From Thalassovita mediterranea (lineage in GTDB: Bacteria > Pseudomonadota > Alphaproteobacteria > Caulobacterales > Hyphomonadaceae): 64,000 bases of DNA. The DNA lies in NCBI GenBank assembly GCA_019448215.1, contig CP080408.1:1240001-1304000 (forward strand), written 5' to 3'. The notes below the pieces were generated by a model. The model did not search any database, had not been told where the DNA came from, and saw nothing but the letters and a program-made list of their open reading frames with translations. The stretch's first letter is position 1. Every line of letters begins with the position of its first letter. Made by a program: the position numbers and the translations under genes. Below are positions 35,882-44,927 of the stretch, piece by piece.

Positions 35882-36727
35882 TCAAACGCCCGCGAGCCTT
35901 TTAACGTCCTGTGGCGTTAACCCCGCCTCGCGAAGACTCGCAAGACTTTGTGATTCAAAGCGTTTGGCCAGCTTCTGTCCATCCGGGCCGAGGATCAGCG
36001 GATGGTGGGTATAGATGGGCGTTGGCCAATCCATAAGCGTCTGTAACAACACATGAATATGTGCAGCATCTTCGAGGTCGGTGCCGCGTATGACATGCGT
36101 GATGTCCTGAAGCGCATCATCATGTGTGCACGCGACATGATAGGCCGTCGGCGCGTCCTTGCGGGTGAGGTTGATGTCGCCGTGAAGCTCTGGCCGGGCC
36201 TTTTCGATGCGCGTTTGCGCATCAAGGTCGCGGACTTCGAAGCTCAGCCGGTCATAGTCCGGCCCGAGATAATCGCGGCATCTCGCAAGCGACAGCCGCC
36301 AGGCAAACGGCGCTTCCTGTGACAGGCGCTCGGCCTCAAGGTCGGCTGGCAGGGGCCGCCCCGTAAACGGGCTGCCGGGGGCAAGGCCTGCCGCTTCGGC
36401 CTCTGCGGCCATTTCGGTCCGCGTGCGGAAACAGCGATAGGTCAGGCCAAGTTCGGTCAGCCGGTCCACAACCCGGTTATAGTCCTCGAAATGCTCTGAC
36501 TGGATGCGGGGTTCGCCCGCCCATTCAAAGCCGAGCCAGGTCAGGTCTTCCAGTATGCCGCCCGTAAATTCCGGCTTGCAGCGCGTCTGGTCGATATCCT
36601 CGATGCGCAGCAGCACGTCTCCGCCCGCGCGCTCTGCTACCTTCCAGACGTGAAAGGCAGAGGCCGCGTGGCCGAGATGCAATCTTCCGGTCGGAGATGG
36701 CGCAAAGCGGGTCAGGAAATCGCTCAC
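35882..36727 (-). CDS. gluQRS: Glutamyl-Q tRNA(Asp) synthetase
   Basis: A 281-aa truncated GluRS paralogue that attaches glutamate to queuosine at position 34 of tRNA-Asp. It has RFAPSPTGRLHLGH (HIGH-type motif at 17-20), RIEDIDQTRC, VIRGTDLEDAAHIHVLLQ and the KMSKS-like QKLAKR near the C-terminus, and lacks an anticodon-binding domain as expected. The usual zinc ligands after the Rossmann insertion are mostly absent: the CxC motif reads CFR and the YxGxC motif is replaced by FTGR. It is probably cotranscribed with the DMT carrier. Confidence 0.92.
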   Translation of the reverse strand: MSDFLTRFAPSPTGRLHLGHAASAFHVWKVAERAGGDVLLRIEDIDQTRCKPEFTGGILEDLTWLGFEWAGEPRIQSEHFEDYNRVVDRLTELGLTYRCFRTRTEMAAEAEAAGLAPGSPFTGRPLPADLEAERLSQEAPFAWRLSLARCRDYLGPDYDRLSFEVRDLDAQTRIEKARPELHGDINLTRKDAPTAYHVACTHDDALQDITHVIRGTDLEDAAHIHVLLQTLMDWPTPIYTHHPLILGPDGQKLAKRFESQSLASLREAGLTPQDVKRLAGV

Positions 36728-36748
36728 CCGGCCCGCTTAGCAAAAAGA

Positions 36749-37402
36749 TCAGGCGCTGACACCCGTCGGCATCGGACAGGAGACGCCCGTGCCACCGATC
36801 CCGCAATAGCCGTTGGGGTTCTTGGCGAGATATTGCTGGTGATAGTCCTCGGCGTGATAGAACTCATCCAGCGGGCGGATCTCCGTCGTGATCTGGCCGC
36901 GGCCAGACTCCCTGAGCGCCTTCTGGAAGGTTTCGCGCGTCGCGGCCGCGATCTTTTCCTGCTCTTCGGTCGTGGTGAAGATGGCAGACCGGTACTGGGT
37001 GCCGATGTCATTGCCCTGGCGCATGCCCTGCGTCGGGTCATGGTTTTCCCAGAAGGCCTTGATCAGCGTGCTCGCCGTCACCTTGGACGGGTCATAGACG
37101 ACGCGCACGACTTCGGTGTGGCCCGTCTTGCCCGAGCAGGTCTCCTCATAGGTCGGGTTGGGTGTCTCGCCGCCAGCATAGCCAGCCTGCGTGACCCAGA
37201 CGCCGTCCATCTGCCAGAAAATGCGCTCCACACCCCAGAAACAGCCCATGCCGAAGACGATTTCCTCGAACCCGTCAGGAACGGGCGCGCTCATATCGTT
37301 GCCGTTCACGAAGTGGATGTCAGAAGTCGGTATGGCCTGCGCACGGCCGGGCAGCGCCTCGCCCTTCGCGGGCAGTTCAGCGGGCTTGCGGGTAAAGAAC
37401 AT
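36749..37402 (-). CDS. msrA: Peptide methionine sulfoxide reductase MsrA (cytosolic paralogue)
   Basis: A 217-aa MsrA without signal peptide. The catalytic Cys is C54 in [58 protein letters not shown] and EDYHQQYL follow. This is the longer, E. coli-like form with an N-terminal extension ([20 protein letters not shown]) and a Cys near the C-terminus (VSCPMPTG) for recycling by thioredoxin. The start at 37402 is chosen because E. coli-type MsrA begins this way; the frame remains open to 37486. It belongs to a different subgroup from the exported copy at 18.8 kb. Confidence 0.94.
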   Translation of the reverse strand: MFFTRKPAELPAKGEALPGRAQAIPTSDIHFVNGNDMSAPVPDGFEEIVFGMGCFWGVERIFWQMDGVWVTQAGYAGGETPNPTYEETCSGKTGHTEVVRVVYDPSKVTASTLIKAFWENHDPTQGMRQGNDIGTQYRSAIFTTTEEQEKIAAATRETFQKALRESGRGQITTEIRPLDEFYHAEDYHQQYLAKNPNGYCGIGGTGVSCPMPTGVSA

Positions 37403-37510
37403 GGGGTTCGTCCTTTCAATGTCTTCGCCCCCAATATGGGAATTCAGCAGCGCAGAAACAATCACGGGCTTGCGGTTGCCTAGCACCTTCCTCTATAGAC
37501 GCGCCCTTGT

Positions 37511-37601
37511 GGTGAGGTGGCCGAGTGGTTGAAGGCGCACGCCTGGAACGCGTGTATACGGTAACCCCGTATCCAGGGTTCGAATCCCTGTCTCACCGCC
37601 A
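37511..37601 (+). tRNA. tRNA-Ser (GGA)
   Basis: A 91-base class II tRNA with acceptor GGTGAGG/TCTCACC (final G-T pair), discriminator G and encoded CCA. The anticodon stem-loop is CACGC-CTGGAAC-GCGTG, anticodon GGA. The long variable arm TATACGGTAACCCCGTAT and the T loop TTCGAAT are typical of tRNA-Ser. Confidence 0.97.
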
Positions 37602-37660
37602 CTCCCTTTTTTGCTGAAAAGCTTTGAAACCTCGACCGGCCATCTCGCGTTCGCGCCGGA

Positions 37661-38263
37661 ATGATGGACTTCATCAGCAATAATTCCTCGGCCATCAGCG
37701 CGGTCGCCAATGTGATCATGGTCATGGTCTGGGTGACCTATCTGCAGCTCATGCTGAACGGGATCCTCCGCCAGCGCCGCTCCAGCCTGATCATCTCTTC
37801 ATCGCTGAAGTCAGATGCTGCCGCCCGCTGCTTCATCTCGAATATGAGCGAAGGCAGCTTTCACATCCAGAACCTGACGGCGCGGGTGCACAGGGATGGC
37901 GAGGACCAGCTGAGCGACATCACAGAACCAGCCGCCGACAATCACTCACGGTCCTTCCAGACCCCGCTCTCCCATGGCGAGGCGCTCGAGCTAGGCTCAT
38001 TCGAGGAATTGCTGGAGCGCTTCTCCGTCCAACGTGGTGAGATCGGCACCAGCGGGCTGACCCGTGACAATCCGCTCGAATTCCATGTCACAGTTGTCGG
38101 GATTCATGGGCCGAGCCGCAAACCCGTCGCCGCTCGCCGCCGCTTCGGGCTCTACCGCGACAAGGGCACGCTGCGGGCGTGCGGCATGACGCGGGAGACA
38201 GAGCAATTCCGATGGGGGCCGCGCAGGCGCCGCATCGTCGAGGCCAATCAGATCATCAACTAG
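37661..38263 (+). CDS. Hypothetical single-pass membrane protein
   Basis: A 200-aa protein with one hydrophobic helix at about residues 10-33 (AISAVANVIMVMVWVTYLQL) and a soluble, basic C-terminal domain containing RCFISNMSEGSFHIQNLTA and NPLEFHVTVVGIHG, which looks beta-rich. I know similar small membrane proteins from marine alphaproteobacteria but not a function. It lies just downstream of tRNA-Ser and is convergent with the CoA-transferase gene. The start could be either of the first two Met codons. Confidence 0.6.
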   Translation: MMDFISNNSSAISAVANVIMVMVWVTYLQLMLNGILRQRRSSLIISSSLKSDAAARCFISNMSEGSFHIQNLTARVHRDGEDQLSDITEPAADNHSRSFQTPLSHGEALELGSFEELLERFSVQRGEIGTSGLTRDNPLEFHVTVVGIHGPSRKPVAARRRFGLYRDKGTLRACGMTRETEQFRWGPRRRRIVEANQIIN

Positions 38264-38281
38264 TTTGGCGCTTACGGGCGC

Positions 38282-39457
38282 CTATTCATCACCCGCAGGC
38301 GCAAGCCCAAGCTCGCGCAGGACATCGTCGGTGTGCTCGCCAAGGCGAGGGGCAGGAGTGATTTCATGTTCTGCCTGACCGACAAAGCGCACCGGTGGTT
38401 TGACCTCCCAATAGGCGCCTTCGCTTGGATGTTCGCGCCGGGTGAAGAAGTTGACCGCCTTGAGGTGCGGATCTTCGCGCAGGTCTGAAATGTCATTCAC
38501 GCGGGCGGCCGGGACGTCTGCCTTGCCGAGGATGTCGAGCAGCTGTTCGGTCGTGAAGTTCACGAAATGCGCCTGCACGCGGGACATCAGATAGTCGTGA
38601 TTGAAGAAACGCCCGCGATAATCATTGATCCGTTCGTCTTCGAGCTCCTGCGGCTGACCGATCGCATCGAAAAGCGTCACCCAGCGATGGTCGACATAAG
38701 GGGCGATCGTGATCCAGCCATTCTGCGTGCGCACCGGCTGGCGGGAGGGGTCGATCTGGCGCTGGTAGTAATAAGGGCCGACTGGCGGGTCGAAGGCGGC
38801 TTCGTAGAAATGCTCCTCCAGCAGGAAGGAGGAGATGCATTCGAACATGGGCACTTCGACATGCACCGCCTCACCCGTGCGGGCGCGGTGATGTAGCGCA
38901 GCGAGGGTCGCGTACATGGCGTGCAGGCCCGATACCTTGTCTGCAAAGGCGGTGGGCAGGAAGCGCGGCGCTTCATTGCCATCGACTTGCGGCAGAAGGT
39001 TGCAGGCGCCTGCTAGCGACTGGATGAGATCGTCATAGGCCGGCTTGCCGGCATAGGGGCCTTCCGTCCCGAAACCGAGGCAATGGACGTACACAATGTC
39101 AGGCCGGATCGCTTTCACTTCCTCAAAAGTCAGGCCCAGCCGGGCGACCGCGTCGGGGCGGATATTGTGGATGAAGACGTCGCTTGCCTCGATCAGCTTC
39201 CTGATTGCCGCTTTGCCTTCATCAGATTTCATGTCCCAGACGACGGACCGCTTGCCGCGATTGATCGTCATGTGGCACGGGCCCATGCCGCGATTGTTGG
39301 CGGGCCTGCCAACATTGCGGAACGTATCGCCGCTGTCTGGCTCCAGCTTGACGACATCGGCGCCCATGTCCGCGAGCGTCTGCGTACAATAGGGGCCAAA
39401 GATCACCGTGGTCATGTCGGCGATCCTGATGTCGGACAAGAGAGACGTGGCGGGCAT
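38282..39457 (-). CDS. CaiB/BaiF family (class III) CoA-transferase
   Basis: A 391-aa enzyme expected to move CoA between carboxylic acids. Family marks are TVIFGPYCTQTLADMGADVVK, HMTINRGKRSVVWDMKSDEG, GFGTEGPYAGKPAYDDLIQ (the Asp of AYDD is the likely acyl-accepting residue) and ADKVSGLHAMYATLAAL. Class III transferases act on oxalate, carnitine, bile-acid or aromatic acyl-CoAs; the substrate here is not evident. It is divergent from trpF with about 120 bp between starts. Confidence 0.9.
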   Translation of the reverse strand: MPATSLLSDIRIADMTTVIFGPYCTQTLADMGADVVKLEPDSGDTFRNVGRPANNRGMGPCHMTINRGKRSVVWDMKSDEGKAAIRKLIEASDVFIHNIRPDAVARLGLTFEEVKAIRPDIVYVHCLGFGTEGPYAGKPAYDDLIQSLAGACNLLPQVDGNEAPRFLPTAFADKVSGLHAMYATLAALHHRARTGEAVHVEVPMFECISSFLLEEHFYEAAFDPPVGPYYYQRQIDPSRQPVRTQNGWITIAPYVDHRWVTLFDAIGQPQELEDERINDYRGRFFNHDYLMSRVQAHFVNFTTEQLLDILGKADVPAARVNDISDLREDPHLKAVNFFTRREHPSEGAYWEVKPPVRFVGQAEHEITPAPRLGEHTDDVLRELGLAPAGDE

Positions 39458-39580
39458 GGCAAACTCCTTCTCCTACTATTCAGCAATCTTGGGCGCGTTC
39501 GTAAACATTCCGCAGGAAGATCACGCAGGGTCAAAGCGCTGCAGCTTGACAGTCCGCCGTGTGAGGCTGACCTAGGCCGC

Positions 39581-40339
39581 ATGGCAGAGGTCAAGATTTG
39601 CGGAATTTCGGACGCCGACATGGTGAAGGTCGCAGCGGAGGCTGGCGCCGACTGGGTCGGTTTTGTCCTCGTGCCAGCCAGTCCGCGGAATGTGCTCGGC
39701 AGCGGGGCGACACGTTTTGATCAGGTCACGGATTTGATGCTGGCGGCCGCCTCGAACGGTGTGCGCTCTGCCGTGCTGCTGTCAGATCCGGACCCAATTA
39801 TCCTGCGCGGTGTTGGCGGCGCCGTGATGCCGGACGTGTTCCAGCTGCATGGCAAGGAATCGCCGGAATTTGTCTCCAATCTGCGCGCCAGCCTGCCCTC
39901 CTCTGTGGAGGTCTGGAAGGCGGTCGGTGTCTCGACCCGCGAAGAACTGGAAGAGGCCGCCCATCGCTATCGGGCGGCAGACCGGCTGTTGATCGACGCC
40001 AAGCCGCCAGAGGGGGCGACCCGAACAGGTGGGCACGGCGCCGCTTTCGACTGGTCCATTCTGGAGGGCTGGGAGGCTGCAAAGTCCTGGCTACTTGCCG
40101 GGGGCCTCACCCCGCACAATGTAGCGGGCGCAATCAAGGCAACTGGGGCACCCGCCGTCGATGTGTCGTCAGGCGTCGAACGCCAGCGCGGCATCAAGGA
40201 TGCCGACCTCGTGCGTACCTTCATTGCGGCGGCGAAAAGTGCAGATTATGAGGGCTCTCATGAACAAGCCAAACACATGGGCACAATGGCCCGACGAGAA
40301 GGGCCGCTTCGGCGAATTTGGCGGGCGCTACGTCGCTGA
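39581..40339 (+). CDS. trpF: Phosphoribosylanthranilate isomerase with C-terminal extension overlapping trpB
   Basis: TrpF isomerises N-(5'-phosphoribosyl)anthranilate in tryptophan synthesis. From ATG at 39581 it starts [15 protein letters not shown] with the catalytic Cys in KICG; the catalytic Asp is in DVFQLHG... /LLIDAKPP, and phosphate binding in [10 protein letters not shown] and DVSSGVE. Homology ends around residue 218 (VRTFIAAAK), but the frame has no stop until 40339, giving 252 aa. The last 26 codons therefore overlap the start of trpB in another frame. The tail is basic ([15 protein letters not shown]). A much longer upstream frame is antisense to the CoA-transferase gene and was rejected. 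Confidence 0.92.
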   Translation: MAEVKICGISDADMVKVAAEAGADWVGFVLVPASPRNVLGSGATRFDQVTDLMLAAASNGVRSAVLLSDPDPIILRGVGGAVMPDVFQLHGKESPEFVSNLRASLPSSVEVWKAVGVSTREELEEAAHRYRAADRLLIDAKPPEGATRTGGHGAAFDWSILEGWEAAKSWLLAGGLTPHNVAGAIKATGAPAVDVSSGVERQRGIKDADLVRTFIAAAKSADYEGSHEQAKHMGTMARREGPLRRIWRALRR

Positions 40340-41471
40340 AACGCTGATGCCGCTCGTCCTTGAACTCGAGGATGAATACCGCGCCGCCAAGAAGGACCCT
40401 GCCTTCCTGTCCCAGATGGACGATCTCTGGCGCAATTATGTCGGCCGTCCGTCCCCTCTGTATCACGCAGAGCGGATGAGCGAGCATTTTGGCGGGCCGA
40501 AGATCTACTTCAAACGCGACGAGCTCAATCATACCGGCGCGCACAAGATCAATAACTGCCTTGGCCAGGTCCTGCTCGCCATGCGGATGGGCAAGAAGCG
40601 CATCATCGCTGAGACCGGCGCGGGCCAGCACGGCGTCGCGACGGCGACGGTCTGTGCGCGCTTTGGCCTGCAATGCGTTGTCTTCATGGGCGCCACCGAT
40701 GTTGAGCGCCAGAAGCCAAACGTCTTCCGGATGAAGATGCTGGGCGCTGAGATCGTGCCTGTGTCTTCTGGCACCGGCACCCTCAAGGACGCCATGAACG
40801 AGGCGCTGCGCGACTGGGTCACCAATGTGCACGACACGTTCTACGTGATCGGCACTGCGGCGGGCCCGCACCCCTATCCGGAACTGGTGCGCGACTTCCA
40901 GTCGGTCATCGGTCAGGAAGCCAAGAGCCAGATGATGGAACGCGAAGGCCGCCTGCCTGACGCTGTCATGGCCTGTATCGGCGGTGGGTCGAACGCAATC
41001 GGCCTCTTCCATCCCTTCATCGAGGATGAAGGCGTGCGCCTGATCGGCGTCGAAGCTTCTGGCCACGGTATTGAGACTGGCCAGCACGCCGCGGCGCTCA
41101 ATGGCGGCAAGCCCGGCATCCTGCACGGCAACAAGACCTATCTCCTGCAGACAGATGATGGCCAGATCATCGACGCGCACTCGATTTCTGCCGGTCTCGA
41201 CTATCCGGGCATTGGGCCGGAACACGCCTTCCTGCGCGACACGGGCCGGGCCGAATACCTGACCTGCACCGACAAGGAAGCGCTTGAGGGCTTCCAGCTC
41301 TGCACGCGTCTTGAAGGCATAATTCCTGCGCTGGAGCCTGCCCACGCAATCGCCCGCCTCGGCGATGTCTGCGAGACGATGGACAAGGACCAGATCCTCA
41401 TCATGAACCTCTGCGGGCGCGGCGATAAGGACATCTTCTCTGTCGCCGAGCACCTCGGCATGGAGATCTAG
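40260..41471 (+). CDS. trpB: Tryptophan synthase beta chain
   Basis: A 403-aa PLP enzyme that condenses indole with serine. The PLP lysine is in [13 protein letters not shown] (about residue 95), the phosphate-binding loop is [10 protein letters not shown], and [11 protein letters not shown] and [12 protein letters not shown] are typical. The start [20 protein letters not shown] is family-like; an in-frame ATG at 40248 is the alternative. The beginning overlaps the 3' end of trpF by 80 nt. cutA follows after 3 nt. Confidence 0.97.
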   Translation: MNKPNTWAQWPDEKGRFGEFGGRYVAETLMPLVLELEDEYRAAKKDPAFLSQMDDLWRNYVGRPSPLYHAERMSEHFGGPKIYFKRDELNHTGAHKINNCLGQVLLAMRMGKKRIIAETGAGQHGVATATVCARFGLQCVVFMGATDVERQKPNVFRMKMLGAEIVPVSSGTGTLKDAMNEALRDWVTNVHDTFYVIGTAAGPHPYPELVRDFQSVIGQEAKSQMMEREGRLPDAVMACIGGGSNAIGLFHPFIEDEGVRLIGVEASGHGIETGQHAAALNGGKPGILHGNKTYLLQTDDGQIIDAHSISAGLDYPGIGPEHAFLRDTGRAEYLTCTDKEALEGFQLCTRLEGIIPALEPAHAIARLGDVCETMDKDQILIMNLCGRGDKDIFSVAEHLGMEI

Positions 41472-41474
41472 GCG

Positions 41475-41804
41475 ATGGCCAAAGCGCTCCTCATACGGAT
41501 CACCTGCCCCTCGCAGGATGTTGCCCAGCAGATTGCTGATGCGGCCGTTGAAAAGCGGCTGGCCGCTTGCGGCAATATCGAAGGTCCTGTCTCGTCCACC
41601 TATCTCTGGAAAGGCGTTGTCGAGCAGGCATTCGAGCACATTCTCTGGCTGAAATCGGTCGAGAGCTGCTGGGAGGCGCTGGAAACCCTCGTGACTAGCC
41701 TCCACCCCTACGACATACCAGCTATGGTAGCCTGGCCTTGCACTCATGCGCTGGGTGAGTATGCAGCGTGGCTTGAAGAAAATACGGAAGCGCCTTCCCG
41801 CTAA
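41475..41804 (+). CDS. cutA: CutA family protein
   Basis: A 109-aa member of the CutA1 family, trimeric proteins linked to divalent cation tolerance but with an unsettled role. It has ITCPSQDVAQQIADAAVEKR, LAACGNIEGPVSSTYLWKG and TSLHPYDIPAMVAWP, all characteristic. It is placed between trpB and trpA, 3 nt after one and overlapping the other by 1 nt (TAATG), so it is fully embedded in the tryptophan operon. Confidence 0.92.
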   Translation: MAKALLIRITCPSQDVAQQIADAAVEKRLAACGNIEGPVSSTYLWKGVVEQAFEHILWLKSVESCWEALETLVTSLHPYDIPAMVAWPCTHALGEYAAWLEENTEAPSR

Positions 41805-42631
41805 TGCCGACATCCCGAATTACTGCACGGTTCGACAAGGTTCGCGCCGAAGGCCGCGCCGCACTGGTCAGCTATATCATGGCGGGCGACCCCGACCTTG
41901 AGACCAGCTACGAGGCGCTTTGCGCTTTGCGCGACAATGGCGCTGACATCATCGAGCTTGGCGCGCCTTTTACCGACCCGATGGCAGACGGCCCGGCGAT
42001 CCAGCGCGCTGGCCAGCGCAGCCTCAAGGCCGGCACGAAGCTCACCGACGTTCTGGCGCTGGCAAAGCGTTTCCGCGAAGACGATCAGGACACGCCGCTG
42101 ATCCTGATGGGCTATGCCAACCCGGTCTTCCACCTTGGTTATGGCGCTTTTGCTGATGCGGCGGCCGATGCCGGGATCGATGGCACGATCCTCGTCGACC
42201 TTCCGCCTGAAGAAGATCATGAGCTGCGCGAAGCCTATGCGCGCCATGAGATTTCCGTCATCCGGCTGGCGACGCCAACCACGACCGAGAAGCGTATTGC
42301 AAAGGTCGCTGAGGGCGCTTCGGGCTTTCTCTACTATGTCGCCGTTGCCGGTGTGACCGGGTCCGGCTCTGCCGATCCGGAAGATATCCGTGAAGGCGTA
42401 GAGCGTGCCCGGCGCGTTTCCGGCCTCCCTGTCTGCGTCGGATTCGGCGTACGGACGGGGGAACAAGCCGCCGCCATGGCCGCTATTGCAGATGGGGTTG
42501 TCGTCGGGTCCGCATTCGTGGATCATGTACGAACATCTCTGGAAGCGGGCACGCCGGACGAAATCCCATCCAAAATCGGCGCGCTGGCAGCAGAACTGTC
42601 TGGCGCCCTCGCCGATACACGGCGAAACTAG
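41804..42631 (+). CDS. trpA: Tryptophan synthase alpha chain
   Basis: A 275-aa TIM-barrel subunit that splits indole-3-glycerol phosphate to indole. The catalytic Glu is in IIELGAPFTDPMADGPAIQ and the catalytic Asp in GTILVDLPPEE; YYVAVAGVTGSGSA and VCVGFGVRTGEQAA bind phosphate. It forms the alpha-beta complex with TrpB although the genes are separated by cutA. accD starts 27 bp downstream. Confidence 0.97.
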   Translation: MPTSRITARFDKVRAEGRAALVSYIMAGDPDLETSYEALCALRDNGADIIELGAPFTDPMADGPAIQRAGQRSLKAGTKLTDVLALAKRFREDDQDTPLILMGYANPVFHLGYGAFADAAADAGIDGTILVDLPPEEDHELREAYARHEISVIRLATPTTTEKRIAKVAEGASGFLYYVAVAGVTGSGSADPEDIREGVERARRVSGLPVCVGFGVRTGEQAAAMAAIADGVVVGSAFVDHVRTSLEAGTPDEIPSKIGALAAELSGALADTRRN

Positions 42632-42658
42632 GCAGTACAGTTTAGGAGTGACTCTGAC

Positions 42659-43648
42659 ATGAACTGGCTCACCAATTTCAGAACGCCCGGTTTGAAGACT
42701 TTCCTGTCTTCGAAGAAGGACACGCCCGATAATCTCTGGGTCAAATGCCCCAAATCCGGTGAGCTCGTCTATCGCTCCGACCTGGAAGAGAGCTGGTACG
42801 TAACTCCGGCAGGCGCGCATCTTCGCATTTCGCCGCGCCGCCGTTTCCGTCTCTTCTTCGACAATGAGCGCTGGGAGCCGGTGCAGCTTCCGCCGGTCCC
42901 GCAGGACCCGCTCAAATTCCGCGATGACAAGCCTTATCCGTCCCGCCTGAAGGCCGCCAAGTCCAAGCTGGCCGCCCGCGAGAAGGAAGAAAGCCCGGAC
43001 GCGAGCCCGCCGATCTCGCAGGAAGACTGCATGGCGGCCGCCTTCGGACGTATCAAGGGCAAGCCCGCCGTCGTCTTGGTTCAGGACTTTGCCTTCATGG
43101 GCGGCTCGCTCGGCATGGCTGCCGGTGAAGCCTTCATTGCGGCAGCCCAGCTGGCCGTGGCCCGCAAGGCCGCTTTCATCGTCTGCACCGCTTCGGGCGG
43201 TGCGCGCATGCAGGAAGGGACGCTTTCCCTGATGCAGATGCCGCGCACGACGCTTGCCATTGATGAAGTCCGCGAAGCTGGCCTTCCCTATATCGTCGTC
43301 CTGACCGACCCGACTTCGGGCGGTGTTTCTGCCTCCTATGCGATGCTCGGCGACGTTCATATCGCTGAACCGGGCGCCATGATCGCCTTCTCCGGTCCGC
43401 GCGTGATCGAGCAGACCATCCGCGAGAAACTGCCGGACGGCTTCCAGCGCTCTGAATTCCTGCGCCAGAAGGGCCAGGTCGATATCGTTAGTGACCGGCG
43501 CGAGCTGAAAGCAACGGTTGGGCGCCTTCTCGCCCATCTGATGCCGAAACGCGCGACGGACGAGACGCCAATCGGCCCGCTGAAAGCGCCCTTGGCCGAC
43601 GTCCCGGCGCCGGAATCCAAGGACAAGTCCAAGGGCAAGAAAGCTTGA
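42659..43648 (+). CDS. accD: Acetyl-CoA carboxylase carboxyltransferase subunit beta
   Basis: A 329-aa subunit that with AccA transfers the carboxyl group from biotin to acetyl-CoA. The carboxyltransferase core is clear: RIKGKPAVVLVQDFAFMGGS, CTASGGARMQEGTLSLMQM and LTDPTSGGVSASYAMLGD. The N-terminal zinc ribbon is degenerate: only the first of four usual Cys remains (WVKCPKSGELVYRSDL...YVTPAGAHLRI). Similar loss occurs, as I recall, in other Caulobacterales. The Lys/Ser/Pro-rich tail overlaps folC by 4 nt. Confidence 0.96.
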   Translation: MNWLTNFRTPGLKTFLSSKKDTPDNLWVKCPKSGELVYRSDLEESWYVTPAGAHLRISPRRRFRLFFDNERWEPVQLPPVPQDPLKFRDDKPYPSRLKAAKSKLAAREKEESPDASPPISQEDCMAAAFGRIKGKPAVVLVQDFAFMGGSLGMAAGEAFIAAAQLAVARKAAFIVCTASGGARMQEGTLSLMQMPRTTLAIDEVREAGLPYIVVLTDPTSGGVSASYAMLGDVHIAEPGAMIAFSGPRVIEQTIREKLPDGFQRSEFLRQKGQVDIVSDRRELKATVGRLLAHLMPKRATDETPIGPLKAPLADVPAPESKDKSKGKKA

Positions 43649-44913
43649 TCGACGCCCAGCTTGGCGTCGAAACGGCGCTCAAACGGTTCGAACGCTACAA
43701 TCCCAAAGACCGTATCCTCGCGCTCGACCGGCTTCTGGTCGTGCTGGAGGAGCTTGGCAATCCGCATCTAGACCTTCCCCCCGTCATCCATGTCGGCGGC
43801 ACGAATGGCAAAGGCTCCACCACGGCCTTCATCCGCGCCATGGCGGAGGCGGCGGGCCTTTCCGTCCACACATCAACCTCGCCGCATCTCGTCCGTTTCA
43901 ATGAGCGGATCCGGCTTGCCGGCAAGCTGATCGAGGATGACTACCTCGTTTCCTGCCTCGAACGGGTCGAGGCCGCCCTCAAGGGCCATCGCCAGATCAC
44001 CCATTTTGAGGCCGCCCAAGCCGCCAGTTTCCTCGCCTTCCATGAGACCCCGGCAGACCTCCTCATCCTCGAGGTCGGGCTTGGCGGGCGGTATGATGCC
44101 TCCAATGTCATCAAGGCCGCCGCCTGTAGTGTTTTCTGCCCCATCGACCTCGATCATCAGGCCTTTCTCGGCAATACGATCACCAAGATCGCGACCGACA
44201 AGGCGGGCATTCTGAAGCCCGGTTGCCCGGCCGTTTCCGCCATCCAGAACGAGGAGGCGAAAGCCGCGCTGGAGGCCGAAGCCGCCCGCACCGGCAATGA
44301 GATCGACTTCCTCACCCCCGATGACCTCGCCCTGATCCAGCCGCCGCTGGGCCTCTGGGGCGAGCACCAGTTTGCCAACGCCGCCCTCGCCGCAAAGGCA
44401 CTGAAAGCCGCGAACATTCAGGGCATTACACCTAAGGCCATTGCCCAGGGCGCGGCCTCTGCCCGCTGGCCTGCCCGGATGCAGCGGCTCTCCACCGGCC
44501 CGGTCACCGCACTTGCCGGTGAGAAGCCGGTCTGGCTCGATGGCGGTCATAATCCCCATGCGGGACGGGCGCTTTCTGCCGTGCTCGACACGCTGGACAG
44601 CGAAGAGCCTGCCAAGCGGACCATGCTCGTCTCGGCCATGCTGGCCAACAAGGATGCGCGCGGCTTTTTCGCCGCCCTAAACCGGCCCGGCCTTCGCGTC
44701 TTTACCTGCCCCATCGACAATAATGAGAACAGTTTTACGCCCGAGGAGCTCGCCAATGCAGCCCGCGAGGCGGGAGCGGGCGCTGAGGCCCATCAGAGCT
44801 TCCGCGCTGCGATGGAAGCGGCACGAGCAGCGGGCGCTGAGCGTATCCTCATCTGCGGCTCCCTCTATCTGGCGGGCAAGGTGCTGGCCCTCAATGATGA
44901 GCTGCCTGACTAG
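43645..44913 (+). CDS. folC: Bifunctional folylpolyglutamate/dihydrofolate synthase
   Basis: A 422-aa ATP-dependent ligase that adds glutamate to dihydropteroate and folates. It shows the Mur-ligase type P-loop HVGGTNGKGSTTAFI (about 50-64), TSPHLVRFNERIRL, LEVGLGGRYDASNV, the carbamylated-Lys region TDKAGILKPG and LDGGHNPHAGR. The start is a TTG at 43645 overlapping the accD stop by 4 nt. It ends the trp-accD-folC operon; with pabB/pabC it gives folate functions at two sites in the window. Confidence 0.95.
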   Translation: MIDAQLGVETALKRFERYNPKDRILALDRLLVVLEELGNPHLDLPPVIHVGGTNGKGSTTAFIRAMAEAAGLSVHTSTSPHLVRFNERIRLAGKLIEDDYLVSCLERVEAALKGHRQITHFEAAQAASFLAFHETPADLLILEVGLGGRYDASNVIKAAACSVFCPIDLDHQAFLGNTITKIATDKAGILKPGCPAVSAIQNEEAKAALEAEAARTGNEIDFLTPDDLALIQPPLGLWGEHQFANAALAAKALKAANIQGITPKAIAQGAASARWPARMQRLSTGPVTALAGEKPVWLDGGHNPHAGRALSAVLDTLDSEEPAKRTMLVSAMLANKDARGFFAALNRPGLRVFTCPIDNNENSFTPEELANAAREAGAGAEAHQSFRAAMEAARAAGAERILICGSLYLAGKVLALNDELPD

Positions 44914-44927
44914 GTTTGTTGCCTCTT

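Noticed and set aside
39083-39580. N-terminal extension of trpF by 166 codons
   Set aside because: The sequence is antisense to the CoA-transferase gene; TrpF homology starts exactly at the ATG at 39581.
40221-43537. Two minus-strand open frames of more than 500 codons
   Set aside because: They lie antisense to trpB, trpA and accD, which are unmistakable, and have no recognisable features.
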